Source of the DNA: Robertmurraya korlensis NBRC 107688
Lineage (GTDB): Bacteria > Bacillota > Bacilli > Bacillales > Cytobacillaceae
DNA length: 64,000 nt
NCBI RefSeq assembly: GCF_001591645.1
Contig: NZ_BCVH01000004.1
Span: forward strand, 1-64,000
Direction: 5' to 3'
Positions 18,725-27,475 of this stretch are shown in pieces. How positions within the stretch are numbered: position 1 is the stretch's first letter; every line of letters begins with the position of its first letter. The position numbers were made by a program, and so were the translations under genes. Below the pieces are notes generated by a model. The model did not search any database, had not been told where the DNA came from, and saw nothing but the letters and a program-made list of their open reading frames with translations.

Positions 18725-19572
18725 AGATCATCATAACAGGTGCAGGAGGTCAATTAGGAAAGGCATTAGTTAAATTGTTCTCATCCTGTGATTATAAAGT
18801 ATTTTCTTTTACAAAAAGGGAATTAGATATCACGAGTAAAGAGCAAATTAAAGAGGTTTTTAATAAAATTAGCCCTGACATCATCATCAACTGTGCTGCT
18901 TTTACAAAGGTTGATCTTTGTGAAACGGATGTAGAAAAAGCATATCTCATCAATGGTTTAGCTCCATTTTATCTAGGAACAGAAGCAAATAAACATCAAG
19001 CGAAGCTTATTCATATAAGCACAGACTATGTTTTTTCAGGGAACCAAACATCCCCATATAAAGAAACGGATCAACCAAATCCCCAAACAATATATGGGAA
19101 AAGCAAACTTTTAGGAGAAGAGTTGCTCCTGAAAAATTGTAACAATCTACTAATTGTTAGGACTTCCTGGTTATACGGAAACGATGCCAATAACTTTGTT
19201 CATACAATGATGAAGTTGTCGGAAAAATTGAATTCTATAAAAGTTGTCCATGATCAATTTGGCAGCCCGACATATACAAGGGATGTGGCACTGGCCATTC
19301 AGTCATTAATGAAGGATAAAACAGGAATCTATCATGTTACCAACTCAGGGAAGTGTAGCTGGTATGAATTTGCAAAAGAGATAATGAGGCTTATACACTC
19401 AAAAACAGAAATACTTCCAATATCATCCCAGGATTATCAATTCAATACTCCTCGACCAAGTTATTCTGTTCTTGATAATTACAAGCTTGAAAAAGAGGGG
19501 ATTAGGTTAAGAGATTGGAAGGCCGCTTTGTCAACCTTTTTTAGAGAGGAGTACATTGAAAATGAGGATTGA
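18721..19572 (+). CDS. spsK: dTDP-4-dehydrorhamnose reductase SpsK (RfbD type)
   Basis: This 283-aa SDR has IITGAGGQLGKALVKLF, NCAAFTKVDLCE, STDYVFSGNQTSPYKE and IYGKSKLLGE, all features of RfbD. It does the last reduction to dTDP-L-rhamnose or a related 6-deoxyhexose. It overlaps spsJ by 4 bp and spsL by about 11 bp. Confidence 0.92.
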   Translation: MKIIITGAGGQLGKALVKLFSSCDYKVFSFTKRELDITSKEQIKEVFNKISPDIIINCAAFTKVDLCETDVEKAYLINGLAPFYLGTEANKHQAKLIHISTDYVFSGNQTSPYKETDQPNPQTIYGKSKLLGEELLLKNCNNLLIVRTSWLYGNDANNFVHTMMKLSEKLNSIKVVHDQFGSPTYTRDVALAIQSLMKDKTGIYHVTNSGKCSWYEFAKEIMRLIHSKTEILPISSQDYQFNTPRPSYSVLDNYKLEKEGIRLRDWKAALSTFFREEYIENED

Positions 19573-20020
19573 AGGTGTTGTTACAAAGGAGTTAATAAAA
19601 CACTGTGATGATCGAGGATTTTTTGCTGAAGTGTTAAGAAATGATGAAGATTTGCTGCAGAAATTTGGACAATTATCTTGGTCAATGTCTTATCCAGGGG
19701 TAATTAAAGCTTTTCATTACCATGAAATACAAGATGATTTATGGTTTTTCCCTTCTGGAGATGCACAGGTAGTTTTATATGATTATCGCCAAGATTCTCC
19801 TACGTATAAGCAGTCCAATGTTTTTTACATGGGAGAAAATAACCCGATTTTACTTGTAATACCAAAAGGTGTAGCGCATGGCTATCGTGTACTAGGAAGT
19901 AAGCCTGCTACGATTATTTATTGCACAACAGAATCGTATAACTCTTCTAATCCTGATGAAAAAAGGATCCCATGGGATGATGAGTCGATTGGATTTAACT
20001 GGAAGACAAAGAATAGGTAA
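19562..20020 (+). CDS. spsL: dTDP-4-dehydrorhamnose 3,5-epimerase-like SpsL (RfbC type)
   Basis: This roughly 152-aa cupin-fold protein belongs to the RfbC family: DDRGFFAEVLR, SMSYPGVIKAFHYH (catalytic His region), IPKGVAHGYRVLG. It is slightly shorter than housekeeping RfbC (about 180 aa), as in Bacillus subtilis SpsL. AGGAG (19547-19551) lies 10 nt before ATG 19562 and only 4 nt before an in-frame TTG at 19556, so the ATG is preferred. It is the last biosynthetic gene of the operon. Confidence 0.88.
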   Translation: MRIEGVVTKELIKHCDDRGFFAEVLRNDEDLLQKFGQLSWSMSYPGVIKAFHYHEIQDDLWFFPSGDAQVVLYDYRQDSPTYKQSNVFYMGENNPILLVIPKGVAHGYRVLGSKPATIIYCTTESYNSSNPDEKRIPWDDESIGFNWKTKNR

Positions 20021-20154
20021 AAGTATAAATAACAAATTTAATAGACTAGAGCCTTTTTTTAATAGTGAGGATAGTTATCTATGCAGCTTTCGTAGATTTG
20101 AATAATATATATTAACCCTTGAGTAAAAGGGAATGTAAGAGAGGAGGTGAAACT

Positions 20155-20379
20155 ATGACACATTGTAATCCAAGAGGAGGAAGTATTTCCGATCTTCTTG
20201 AGAGTCTAGCACCACAAACAGCTGTAAGTGGGCTTCAAGTAGATGGAAATTATGAGCGTGCTAGTGCTTTCATTACATTGGACAGAAGAAGAGGTGTTGC
20301 TTATTTCTCAGAAACTGGTGGAGGGTTAGTGGTAGCTGATATCAGAAAAATATCACTAATTGAATTTCCAGGTGTTTAA
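20155..20379 (+). CDS. Small spore-surface-type protein, 74 aa (copy 1)
   Basis: This 74-aa protein contains SDLLESLAPQTAVSGLQVDG, AFITLD, GGGLVVADI and ends LIEFPGV. It is a close paralog of the next gene (roughly 80% identical over much of the DNA), and its pattern recurs at the C-terminus of the fibre protein at 6176. There is no signal peptide or Cys cluster. GAGGAGGTG lies 6 nt before ATG 20155; an upstream in-frame TTG at 20119 would place that site inside the gene. Its function is unknown. Position after the sps operon suggests a structural spore-surface protein. Confidence 0.82.
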   Translation: MTHCNPRGGSISDLLESLAPQTAVSGLQVDGNYERASAFITLDRRRGVAYFSETGGGLVVADIRKISLIEFPGV

Positions 20380-20442
20380 ATAAGTGCATTGTATTGTGAG
20401 TAGATTTATAGAGATTTCTAGTAAATTTAAGGAGATGACATA

Positions 20443-20664
20443 ATGTCACATTCAAACCAAAGAGGTAGTATCGTAGATTTATTGGAAAATTTAGCACCAC
20501 AAACACCTGTAAGTGGAATCCAAGTAGATGGCTATTATGAGCATGCTACTGCTTTCATTACTTTAGACAAAGCAAGAGGACTTGCATATTTCTCAGGTGT
20601 TGGCGGAGGACTAGTGGTAGTTGACATTAGTGAATTATCACTAATTGAATTTCCAGGTGTTTAA
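20443..20664 (+). CDS. Small spore-surface-type protein, 73 aa (copy 2)
   Basis: This 73-aa paralog of the gene at 20155 shares LAPQTPVSGIQVDG, TAFITLD, GGGLVVVDI and the same LIEFPGV end. AAGGAG lies about 9 nt before the ATG. The 63-bp gap between the copies has no terminator, so they are probably co-transcribed. The pair looks like a tandem duplication followed by slow divergence under selection: the changes keep the protein pattern. Confidence 0.82.
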   Translation: MSHSNQRGSIVDLLENLAPQTPVSGIQVDGYYEHATAFITLDKARGLAYFSGVGGGLVVVDISELSLIEFPGV

Positions 20665-20735
20665 TTCTTGTAGCAATTACTAAAGGAGGAGATTATCTCC
20701 TAAAATAGAGTTGCTAAATCGATTCTAAAAATGTT

Positions 20736-20785
20736 ATGTAGGAATTTCTCTTCCAATATAGTTTTCGAAGAGAATCTTCCTACAT
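20736..20785. repeat. Long imperfect inverted repeat after the small spore genes
   Basis: ATGTAGGAA plus TTCTCTTC (20736-20753) pairs with GAAGAGAA plus TTCCTACAT (20767-20785), 17 base pairs with a small internal bulge and a 13-nt loop. No T run follows, so it is not a standard terminator. It could stabilise the 3' end of the small-protein transcript or be a small RNA stem. It is preceded by a short GGAGATTATCTCC palindrome at about 20687. Confidence 0.6.
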
Positions 20786-20930
20786 TCTACATAAATTCTC
20801 ATCAAAACAACTAAACTTTCCTACTTCCGCTTGTTACTATTGTAGTAGTATAATATAGGTTAATAGTAATTCATCTAAGATTGCCGCAAAAATTTAAACT
20901 ACGACAACTATTCGACAAGTGGAGGATACG

Positions 20931-21497
20931 ATGTATATAAAGGTTGAAACATTGGCAGATCTTAATTCATTTAACGAAATATGGATGGAGTGCTGGCTTG
21001 AGAAGGGGTATATGCTAGATCCAACCTTCGATAAGACAGATCGCTTTATTATCCTTGATGAAGACAGTAGAGAAATTGGGACAATTGAGTTCAAACCCTA
21101 TTTTCCCACTAGGCAAAATTATATAAACACGATATTCCCGTTCCATGAAATAGAGAAACTAGAAATGAATCCTATGAAGGTCATTGAAATAGATAAGGTC
21201 TCAATTCTAAAAAAATATAGAGGGAAAAATCTTGAAAGATTGTTATCCCTATTTGTTTACTACACAGAATTCTACCAAATGAACTATTGCGTGGTTCTTT
21301 TGGAGAGAGTATTCTATAGAGCATTAAGAAATGTTTACAAAATACCGATCGAATCTGTTGCGGAACAAATGTACTACAAAGGTGATTACGTGATACCCGC
21401 AATTATTCACTCCCGTGAAGTGTATACCAAGAAGGAAGACTATCCATGGATTATTCCTTCTAACCAAGGATTTGAAAGGAAACCGATTTATACTTAA
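20931..21497 (+). CDS. Acyltransferase-like protein (GNAT/FeeM-like)
   Basis: This 188-aa protein resembles the PEP-CTERM/FeeM-like branch of the GNAT fold: FIILDEDSREIGTIEFKPY, then IDKVSILKKYRGKNLERLL (beta-4 and CoA loop), then FYQMNYCVVLLERVFYRAL. Such proteins are often found with cyclic-di-GMP proteins, and here a GGDEF-EAL gene follows after 11 bp. The substrate is unknown. ATG 20931 has GGAGG 6 nt upstream; the GTG at 20919 overlaps that site. Confidence 0.65.
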   Translation: MYIKVETLADLNSFNEIWMECWLEKGYMLDPTFDKTDRFIILDEDSREIGTIEFKPYFPTRQNYINTIFPFHEIEKLEMNPMKVIEIDKVSILKKYRGKNLERLLSLFVYYTEFYQMNYCVVLLERVFYRALRNVYKIPIESVAEQMYYKGDYVIPAIIHSREVYTKKEDYPWIIPSNQGFERKPIYT

Positions 21498-21508
21498 AGG
21501 AGAAAATA

Positions 21509-23857
21509 ATGTTCGCCCTGAAAAACCAAAAGTTTGCTTATCTTTTTATTGCCTTTTTTATAATAACGAACTTCTTATGGAATTACTTCTTTCAACATAA
21601 GCAAGCTTTTCTGGACTGGGGTGGAGTTGCATTCCAAACAATTGCCTGCTTGACTTCCCTTGGCTGGCTATTATTAACGTATAAGAATGACCAAGGAAAG
21701 GCCAAAAACTTTTGGCTGTTTTTAGGCTTGGGAATTTTAAGCTATATAATAGGAATTCTTATCTGGGTATTTTACGAGTTTATATTAGGTGCCCAAGGAG
21801 ATACTCTTCTTTTGCCAAAACTCTTTTGGATTGGTCAAAATGGGTTTTATTTTGTTGCACTTTTATACATGATGAAAGTTGTAAGAAGTAAGTTACTTAC
21901 CATACGATTTTCCTTTGATATGCTGATCATCATGACCGTTGCAACTACTTTTAATTGGGTGTTAATTATATCACCTTTATTAAAAATGAAAGGAAATCCA
22001 TTTCATCTTGTAGAATTAATGTACCCAATATTAGATCTTGGAGTTTTAGGGGGAGTAATCAGTCTTTTTATTGCTTCCAATTCTCTATTTAATAAAAAAA
22101 CGTTATATCTACTAGTAGTAGGTTTATTAGTACAGATTCTGGCTGATAGCATTTTTTCATTTTTAACTGTAAATAATTTGTACACGGTTGGAAGCATTTC
22201 AGAGCCATTATGGATCCTTTCATTGTTTATTCTTGCTCTGGCTGGACTTTATCATGAAACTCCATCCCACGTAATAGGCGAGAAGGAATACGAAACAGAA
22301 AGTAAGAACAAATTCTTTATAAAGCATAGCTTGCCTTATGTAGGAGTTGTTTTGCTCTCATTGTATGTGATTTCTCATATTTACACTACCGCTCCTTTTG
22401 TTGTAGGGCTGTTTTTAACAATCCTATTAGTTGTGTTAAGGCAGTTATTTACCTTATTAGAGAATAATAAATTGGTTTCTGAATTAAACCATTTAAATGA
22501 ACAACTTGAGGTAAAAGTAAAAGAGAGAACAGATCGTTTAGTAGAAACGATTAATCAGATGGAGTACTTAGCTTATCATGATGTTGTGACGGGATTGCCC
22601 AATAGAAGATTTATTGAGAAGCGGCTTTCGAGAGCAATTAGTAATCACAATGGACGAAGTAAAAAGAAAATTGCTTTTTTACTACTGGATTTAGATCGTT
22701 TTAAGCATATAAATGATAGTCTTGGTCATTCTTACGGAGACTTATTATTGAAAGAGGTAGGAGATAGATTAAGTTCTAGTCTTAAACCGAACGAGTTAGT
22801 GTGTCGTATTGGTGGAGATGAATACGGAATATTACTGGAAAACACGAATGAATTAAAAATTAACCAAATGGCTGAAGATATCCTAACCGCTCTTCGTAAA
22901 ACCTATGATATTAGAGGAGAAGAACTCTATGTAACACCGAGTATTGGGGTGTCAATATTCCCCGACCATGGAAATACCTTTGAGTCCTTACTAATGAAGG
23001 CTGACACAGCAATGTATAAAGTAAAGGAAGCTGGAAAAAACCACTACAAAATATATAATGAAGAAATGGATATAGAACCTCAAGTAACGATGGAGAACGC
23101 GTTACGAAAAGGGATTGAGCGGAATGAACTTGAGCTATTCTATCAACCGCAGGTTTCATTAGAAAACAATCAGATTGTTGGGGTAGAGGCATTACTGCGC
23201 TGGATTAGACCTGAACAAGGAATGGTTCCACCCTGTGAGTTTATTCCACTAGCGGAAGAAACTGGCCTTATCCTTCCTATAGGAGAATGGGTATTAAAAG
23301 AAGCATGTTTACAATCCGTTGCATGGGAAAAACAGGGGCTGTCCCCGGTTCGCATTGCTGTAAATATATCAGCAATCCAATTCAAACAGAGTAACTTCAT
23401 TGAAAAGGTAACGGCGACTCTATTTGAAACAAAAGCAAATCCAGAATATATTGAACTTGAAATTACGGAAAGTGTTGCTATGGGTTCAATTGAAGACACG
23501 CTGGCGAAGCTTCAAGCTTTAAAGGAAATGGGATTCTATATCGCAATTGATGATTTTGGTACGGGGTATTCTTCATTACAATACCTGAATCAGTATCCAA
23601 TTGACCGCTTGAAGATTGATCGCTCCTTTATCTCGTCGCTGAATACTAGTGAGAAAAATGTGGCGATTGTTAAATTAATTGTCTTGATGGCAAAAGGGTT
23701 GAACTACAAGGTAATTGCAGAAGGCGTTGAAGAAGAGAGTCAAAAAGTATTCCTACGATCCATTGATTGTGATGAATTTCAAGGCTATCTATTCAGTCCT
23801 CCATTAAACAAGCTAGATACGGAGGCTTTATTGCTTCAGCAGCTAGCCAAAAGATAA
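21509..23857 (+). CDS. Membrane GGDEF-EAL cyclic-di-GMP protein (DUF4084)
   Basis: This 782-aa protein has about nine membrane helices in residues 1-310 (DUF4084-like sensor), a short coiled coil (residues 320-345), a GGDEF domain (about 350-515; active site RIGGDEYG, so GGDEY rather than GGDEF, with LDLDRFKHINDSLGH) and an EAL domain (about 525-775). The EAL residues look complete: GVEALLRW, NISAIQF, LEITES, IDDFGTGYSSL, LKIDRSF, IAEGVE. It can therefore probably degrade cyclic-di-GMP; cyclase activity is possible because GGDEY can be active. It is co-transcribed with the acyltransferase-like gene upstream. Confidence 0.9.
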   Translation: MFALKNQKFAYLFIAFFIITNFLWNYFFQHKQAFLDWGGVAFQTIACLTSLGWLLLTYKNDQGKAKNFWLFLGLGILSYIIGILIWVFYEFILGAQGDTLLLPKLFWIGQNGFYFVALLYMMKVVRSKLLTIRFSFDMLIIMTVATTFNWVLIISPLLKMKGNPFHLVELMYPILDLGVLGGVISLFIASNSLFNKKTLYLLVVGLLVQILADSIFSFLTVNNLYTVGSISEPLWILSLFILALAGLYHETPSHVIGEKEYETESKNKFFIKHSLPYVGVVLLSLYVISHIYTTAPFVVGLFLTILLVVLRQLFTLLENNKLVSELNHLNEQLEVKVKERTDRLVETINQMEYLAYHDVVTGLPNRRFIEKRLSRAISNHNGRSKKKIAFLLLDLDRFKHINDSLGHSYGDLLLKEVGDRLSSSLKPNELVCRIGGDEYGILLENTNELKINQMAEDILTALRKTYDIRGEELYVTPSIGVSIFPDHGNTFESLLMKADTAMYKVKEAGKNHYKIYNEEMDIEPQVTMENALRKGIERNELELFYQPQVSLENNQIVGVEALLRWIRPEQGMVPPCEFIPLAEETGLILPIGEWVLKEACLQSVAWEKQGLSPVRIAVNISAIQFKQSNFIEKVTATLFETKANPEYIELEITESVAMGSIEDTLAKLQALKEMGFYIAIDDFGTGYSSLQYLNQYPIDRLKIDRSFISSLNTSEKNVAIVKLIVLMAKGLNYKVIAEGVEEESQKVFLRSIDCDEFQGYLFSPPLNKLDTEALLLQQLAKR

Positions 23858-23867
23858 GTAAGGGAAA

Positions 23868-23898
23868 GTATTTCTTTATGAAGAAATGCTTTTTTTTG
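23868..23898 (+). terminator. Terminator after the GGDEF-EAL gene
   Basis: GTATTTCTT (23868-23876) pairs with AAGAAATGC (23881-23889) and is followed by eight T. Confidence 0.8.
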
Positions 23899-24002
23899 TA
23901 TTTTCTGGTAGAGGAAAAAAAGGATGGAACTTTATAAGAATGAGCCGATATAAAATTAGGTTACGTGAAAAAAATTTATAATTTATTGAAAACAGGTGCA
24001 AT

Positions 24003-25217
24003 ATGGAGATCATACAATGTAAATTTAGACAGACGGCAAGAAATGTGTTCGATTTATTAACCGAGCTCATTCCTGCAAAATCATTTTTTATTGCATCAAC
24101 GACAGAAAACCGGTTTATTATTTTAGAAATGTTTAATCATGTAGGCGGTTGTCCTATACCTTCTGATGTAAATGAACCGTTACAAATATCTTACTGCCAA
24201 CATGTAGCTACTGATGCGGTCCCGCTGTTAATACCTGATACAAGACAATCCTCAACTGTAAAAGAGTTAGAGGTGACCTCACTGCTTTCCATTGGTTCCT
24301 ATCTTGGAGTTCCCATATTTCTAGAAGATGGTAGTGTGTTTGGCACACTTTGTGCTTTAGATCCCAGCTCAAACATCTTATATGAGGAACATATTTCTGT
24401 CATGGAGAAATTCTCCAAGGTAATTTCAGGTTCAATTGAGTTAGAAAAATCACTAATCCAGTTAAAGGAAAATGAGATTAGAACCGAAAGAGAATTTCAT
24501 ATTGCCAGAAACCTACAAACGGCTATGTTTTGTAAACCTATGTCACAAGAAAATGTTAGTATTGAACCGTTATATCTTCCATGCTCTTATTTATCAGGAG
24601 ATGTTTTCACCTGGAAAAAGCTAGGAGAAGGGAAATACGGGATTGCAATATTAGATGTTATGGGTCATGATATATCTTCTGCATTAGTTGGTATGAGGGT
24701 ATTTTCTCATTTAAAGAATCAACAAATAGAGTATGAGAATCCATACCAAGTGATGAGCTCTCTCAATCAAAAAATAAAGGCCTTATTTAATGAAAACATA
24801 AATAATGGAATGTATGTTACAGGGATTTATGTAGAAGTTAATCTGACGACTATGGAGATCATTTATATGAATGCGGGACATCCAGCGGCTGTTTTGATTA
24901 AAAAAAATGAAGCTACATTATTATCACAATCTACCGTACCACTTGGCCTGTTAGACAAGCTAGAGGATACAAGAAAGACCGTGTCCATTTCGAGAGATTT
25001 TCAACTATTGCTTTATACAGACGGTCTATTGGATTGTTTTCAAAACACGGATCTCTCCAAGCTTGAAACCTTACGAGTAAAAATAGAGGAGTCCTTACGC
25101 CTAAAGGAATCCATTAGTTGTTTTTTAGAAAAGTTGACATCAGCTCAAGAAACACAGGTCGATGATATTTGTGTGCTGACTGTTAGTGCACGGGGAGGCG
25201 AAGAGACTAGGGCATAG
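24003..25217 (+). CDS. GAF-PP2C (SpoIIE-type) serine phosphatase
   Basis: This 404-aa protein has an N-terminal GAF domain (about residues 20-155; SIGSYLGVPIFLEDGSVFGT) and a C-terminal SpoIIE/RsbU-type PP2C phosphatase domain (about 190-395). The latter has SYLSGDVFTW and ILDVMGHDISSALV with metal-binding Asp residues, then MNAGHPAAVLI and LLLYTDGLLD. Such enzymes dephosphorylate anti-anti-sigma factors, for example in the sigma-B pathway, but no partner gene is nearby. No convincing ribosome site was seen at ATG 24003; CAGGTGCAAT is the best. Confidence 0.85.
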   Translation: MEIIQCKFRQTARNVFDLLTELIPAKSFFIASTTENRFIILEMFNHVGGCPIPSDVNEPLQISYCQHVATDAVPLLIPDTRQSSTVKELEVTSLLSIGSYLGVPIFLEDGSVFGTLCALDPSSNILYEEHISVMEKFSKVISGSIELEKSLIQLKENEIRTEREFHIARNLQTAMFCKPMSQENVSIEPLYLPCSYLSGDVFTWKKLGEGKYGIAILDVMGHDISSALVGMRVFSHLKNQQIEYENPYQVMSSLNQKIKALFNENINNGMYVTGIYVEVNLTTMEIIYMNAGHPAAVLIKKNEATLLSQSTVPLGLLDKLEDTRKTVSISRDFQLLLYTDGLLDCFQNTDLSKLETLRVKIEESLRLKESISCFLEKLTSAQETQVDDICVLTVSARGGEETRA

Positions 25218-25230
25218 TCTCTTTTTTTCT
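25202..25230 (+). terminator. Terminator overlapping the phosphatase stop
   Basis: AGAGACTA-GGGCA-TAGTCTCT is followed by seven T. The TAG stop lies inside the stem. Confidence 0.8.
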
Positions 25231-25352
25231 GAAAAGAGATGAAAGTAGCAATTCTTTCTAAGAATGTTTAAGATAAAGTTATATATCCAAGTGACATAGA
25301 TTATCTACGGTATACATACATAGCTCTGTATGATTGATTAGGAGGATTCATA

Positions 25353-26411
25353 TTGGAAATAGGTGTAAGTACGTTTGTAGAAACAACTCCAGATGTGGTG
25401 ACAGGGAAAACAGTAAGTCATGCACAAAGAATTCGCGAAGTGGTGGAGGAAATCGTTCTTGCCGACCAAGTTGGTTTAGATGTTTTTGGAGTAGGGGAGC
25501 ATCATAGAGAAGATTTTGCTGCTTCCTCTCCAGCGGTCGTATTATCGGCTGCGGCTTCACAAACAAAACGGATTCGTCTGACGAGCGCAGTTACAGTTCT
25601 CTCGTCTGCTGATCCTGTTCGTGTATTTCAAGATTTTGCTACTCTGGATGCTATATCAAATGGGCGGGCTGAAATTATGGCTGGAAGAGGTTCGTTTATT
25701 GAGTCATTCCCATTGTTTGGGTACGATTTAGCAGATTATGATGATTTATTTGAGGAAAAGCTAGATTTATTGCTAAAAATTAGAGATTCTGAAATTGTAA
25801 CTTGGTCGGGGAAGCATCGACCGGCGATTCACCAAAAAGGGGTATATCCACGTCCGGTCCAACATCCACTTCCAGTATGGATTGGAAGTGGGGGCAACTC
25901 TGAATCAGTCATTAGGGCTGGTATTCTAGGTCTTCCACTCGTATTAGCGATTATCGGAGGAAGCCCCTTACAATTTGCTCCACTTGTTGAGCTTTATAAA
26001 AAAGCTGCCGTACATGCAGGTCATGATGCTTCAAAATTAACAGTAGCATCCCACTCCCATGGATTTATTGCGGAAGAGACGGAACTTGCTGCGGACAAGT
26101 TTTTCCCATCAACCCAACAGGTTATGAACGTTCTAGGACGGGAGCGAGGTTGGGGACATTATGGTCGTGCTAGCTTTGACGCGGCACGTAGCTTTGAAGG
26201 TGCTTTATACGTAGGAGATTCGAAGACAGTAGCCGAAAAAATTATTCATTTACGTAAGAACGTAGGGATTACTCGCTTCATGCTCCACGTCCCGGTGGGG
26301 TCTATGCCACACGAAGATGTGATGAAGGCAATCGAGTTACTAGGGAAAGAAGTGGCTCCAATTGTAAAGAACGAGGTTACTAAATGGGAGGCATCATTTA
26401 GTAATGAGTAA
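25353..26411 (+). CDS. LLM-class flavin-dependent oxidoreductase
   Basis: This 352-aa protein is a bacterial luciferase-like monooxygenase: GLDVFGVGEHHREDF, TSAVTVLSSADPVRVFQDFA, ISNGRAEIMAGRGSF and PLPVWIGSGGN. It uses reduced flavin to oxidise an unknown substrate. The start is TTG 25353, with GGAGG about 9 nt upstream. It appears to be a single-gene unit. Confidence 0.88.
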   Translation: MEIGVSTFVETTPDVVTGKTVSHAQRIREVVEEIVLADQVGLDVFGVGEHHREDFAASSPAVVLSAAASQTKRIRLTSAVTVLSSADPVRVFQDFATLDAISNGRAEIMAGRGSFIESFPLFGYDLADYDDLFEEKLDLLLKIRDSEIVTWSGKHRPAIHQKGVYPRPVQHPLPVWIGSGGNSESVIRAGILGLPLVLAIIGGSPLQFAPLVELYKKAAVHAGHDASKLTVASHSHGFIAEETELAADKFFPSTQQVMNVLGRERGWGHYGRASFDAARSFEGALYVGDSKTVAEKIIHLRKNVGITRFMLHVPVGSMPHEDVMKAIELLGKEVAPIVKNEVTKWEASFSNE

Positions 26412-26481
26412 GAGATGAACATCGAATTGTTTGACTTTCTAGCTTGTTTACAAGTATGATGATTTATAAGATAAATGAATA

Positions 26482-26604
26482 CCAAAGGGGAGTAGCTATA
26501 ACAACAAAGTCGTCATTACGAGATGAAAAATCTCCGGTTTTGTTGGGCAATTTATGTTGCTAGTGAGACCTTTGCCAATATTTTGGTAAAGGTCTGCCCC
26601 TTTT
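26482..26604 (+). ncRNA. yybP-ykoY (manganese) riboswitch with terminator
   Basis: The sequence has the conserved ends of the yybP-ykoY motif: CCAAAGGGGAGTAGCT at 26482-26497 and GAGACCTTTGCC at 26565-26576. An interior CTCCGG and internal stems lie between. The 3' arm CCTTTGCCA can pair either with the 5' CAAAGG (P1, ligand-bound) or with TGGTAAAGG (26584-26592) to form a terminator-like hairpin, a classical expression platform. This class senses Mn2+. The next gene is a small lipoprotein, not a known metal gene. Confidence 0.7.
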
Positions 26605-26607
26605 CAT

Positions 26608-26648
26608 AAGATCATTACCACAAAGGTAGTGATCTTTCTTATTTTTCA
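26608..26648 (+). terminator. Second terminator between riboswitch and lipoprotein gene
   Basis: AAGATCATTACC (26608-26619) pairs with GGTAGTGATCTT (26625-26636), followed by a T-rich tract. It would block read-through from the riboswitch into the lipoprotein gene. Confidence 0.7.
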
Positions 26649-26675
26649 AATATAGGAAAATTGGAGGAAAAAAGA

Positions 26676-27122
26676 ATGAAGGTGAAGTGGATGACAATCG
26701 TACTAACAGCAGTAATAGGATTAAGTGGTTGTTCTTTCTTGGAAGAAGTGAACGGAACAATAGACTACGTGAATCAAGCAACAGATTATGTAAATGAAGC
26801 GACAGAGTTTGCAAACGAAGTACCTGCTATGGCAGAGCAAGCAATTACTGATACACAGGCATTAGCTGATTTAGAAACTAGATTACTAGAAATGAAACAA
26901 GAAATAGAAGCATTTAATGAATTGGAAGCTCCAAACTTAGCAGAGGATCTCCATCAACAAGTTATGGAGCAAAATAACAGGGCGTTAGAGGGGATTAATG
27001 TATTCTTATCAAATATTGAAAATGGGGAGCTAGATTCAGCATTACTGGAAAATACCGAATTATTTACAACTCTACAAGAGTTAACGGAATTATCCAACCA
27101 AATTCAACAGCTTGGTGAATAA
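26676..27122 (+). CDS. Small lipoprotein (DUF6376-like)
   Basis: This 148-aa protein has a lipoprotein signal: positively charged start, hydrophobic core and lipobox LSGC, followed by a mature region that is almost all acidic alpha helix (repeated YVNQATDYVNEATEFANEV, then LNELEAPNLAED-type segments). It resembles the DUF6376 lipoproteins of Bacillus. ATG 26676 lies 8 nt after GGAGG (26663-26667). Its function is unknown. A manganese-type riboswitch and two hairpins lie upstream, so metal control is possible but doubtful. Confidence 0.75.
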   Translation: MKVKWMTIVLTAVIGLSGCSFLEEVNGTIDYVNQATDYVNEATEFANEVPAMAEQAITDTQALADLETRLLEMKQEIEAFNELEAPNLAEDLHQQVMEQNNRALEGINVFLSNIENGELDSALLENTELFTTLQELTELSNQIQQLGE

Positions 27123-27166
27123 ATAGATAGTACATTCGAACATCTCAACAGAGAAAAGTTAATTTC

Positions 27167-27196
27167 TTGTAGATTTTTTCCAAAAGTGTATATAAT
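27167..27196 (+). promoter_or_regulatory. Sigma-A promoter of the argS leader
   Basis: TTGTAG (27167-27172), an 18-nt spacer and TATAAT (27191-27196) lie directly before the T-box leader. Confidence 0.6.
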
Positions 27197-27214
27197 AGTC
27201 TTAATATTAAAAAT

Positions 27215-27460
27215 CGATGATAAAGAGAGTAATCATTTGGAAAGGGATAGCGAGTCGGGGACGGTGGAAGCCTGATACGGAACAAATGATGAAGCGCACT
27301 TTGGAGATCCTTTCTCGAATGAAGTAGAGATAGTCGGGGAGTAACCTCGTTAACAATGGAAAGTGGTTTTTACGAGATCGTAAAAACAATTGGAGTGGTA
27401 CCGCGGGATGATAAGCTCTCGCCTCTTTTTAAATCGAAAAAGAGGCGGGGGCTTTTTTAT
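27215..27460 (+). ncRNA. T-box leader of argS (Arg specifier)
   Basis: The leader has the stem I elements AGAGAGTA and AGCGAGTCGGGG with GGTGGAAGCC. The T-box sequence TGGAGTGGTACCGCGGG (27390-27406) includes the TGGTACCGCG core. A terminator follows: GCCTCTTTTT pairs with AAAAAGAGGC, then a T run (27414-27458). A likely specifier codon is CGC (Arg) at 27295-27297, in the GAAG-CGC-ACTTTGGAG context. Uncharged tRNA-Arg would stabilise the antiterminator. Confidence 0.88.
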
Positions 27461-27475
27461 TTGGGAGGGGAAAAA

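Noticed and set aside
23170-23499. Minus-strand frame of 109 codons inside the EAL domain
   Set aside because: Antisense to catalytic EAL motifs that are clearly conserved on the plus strand.
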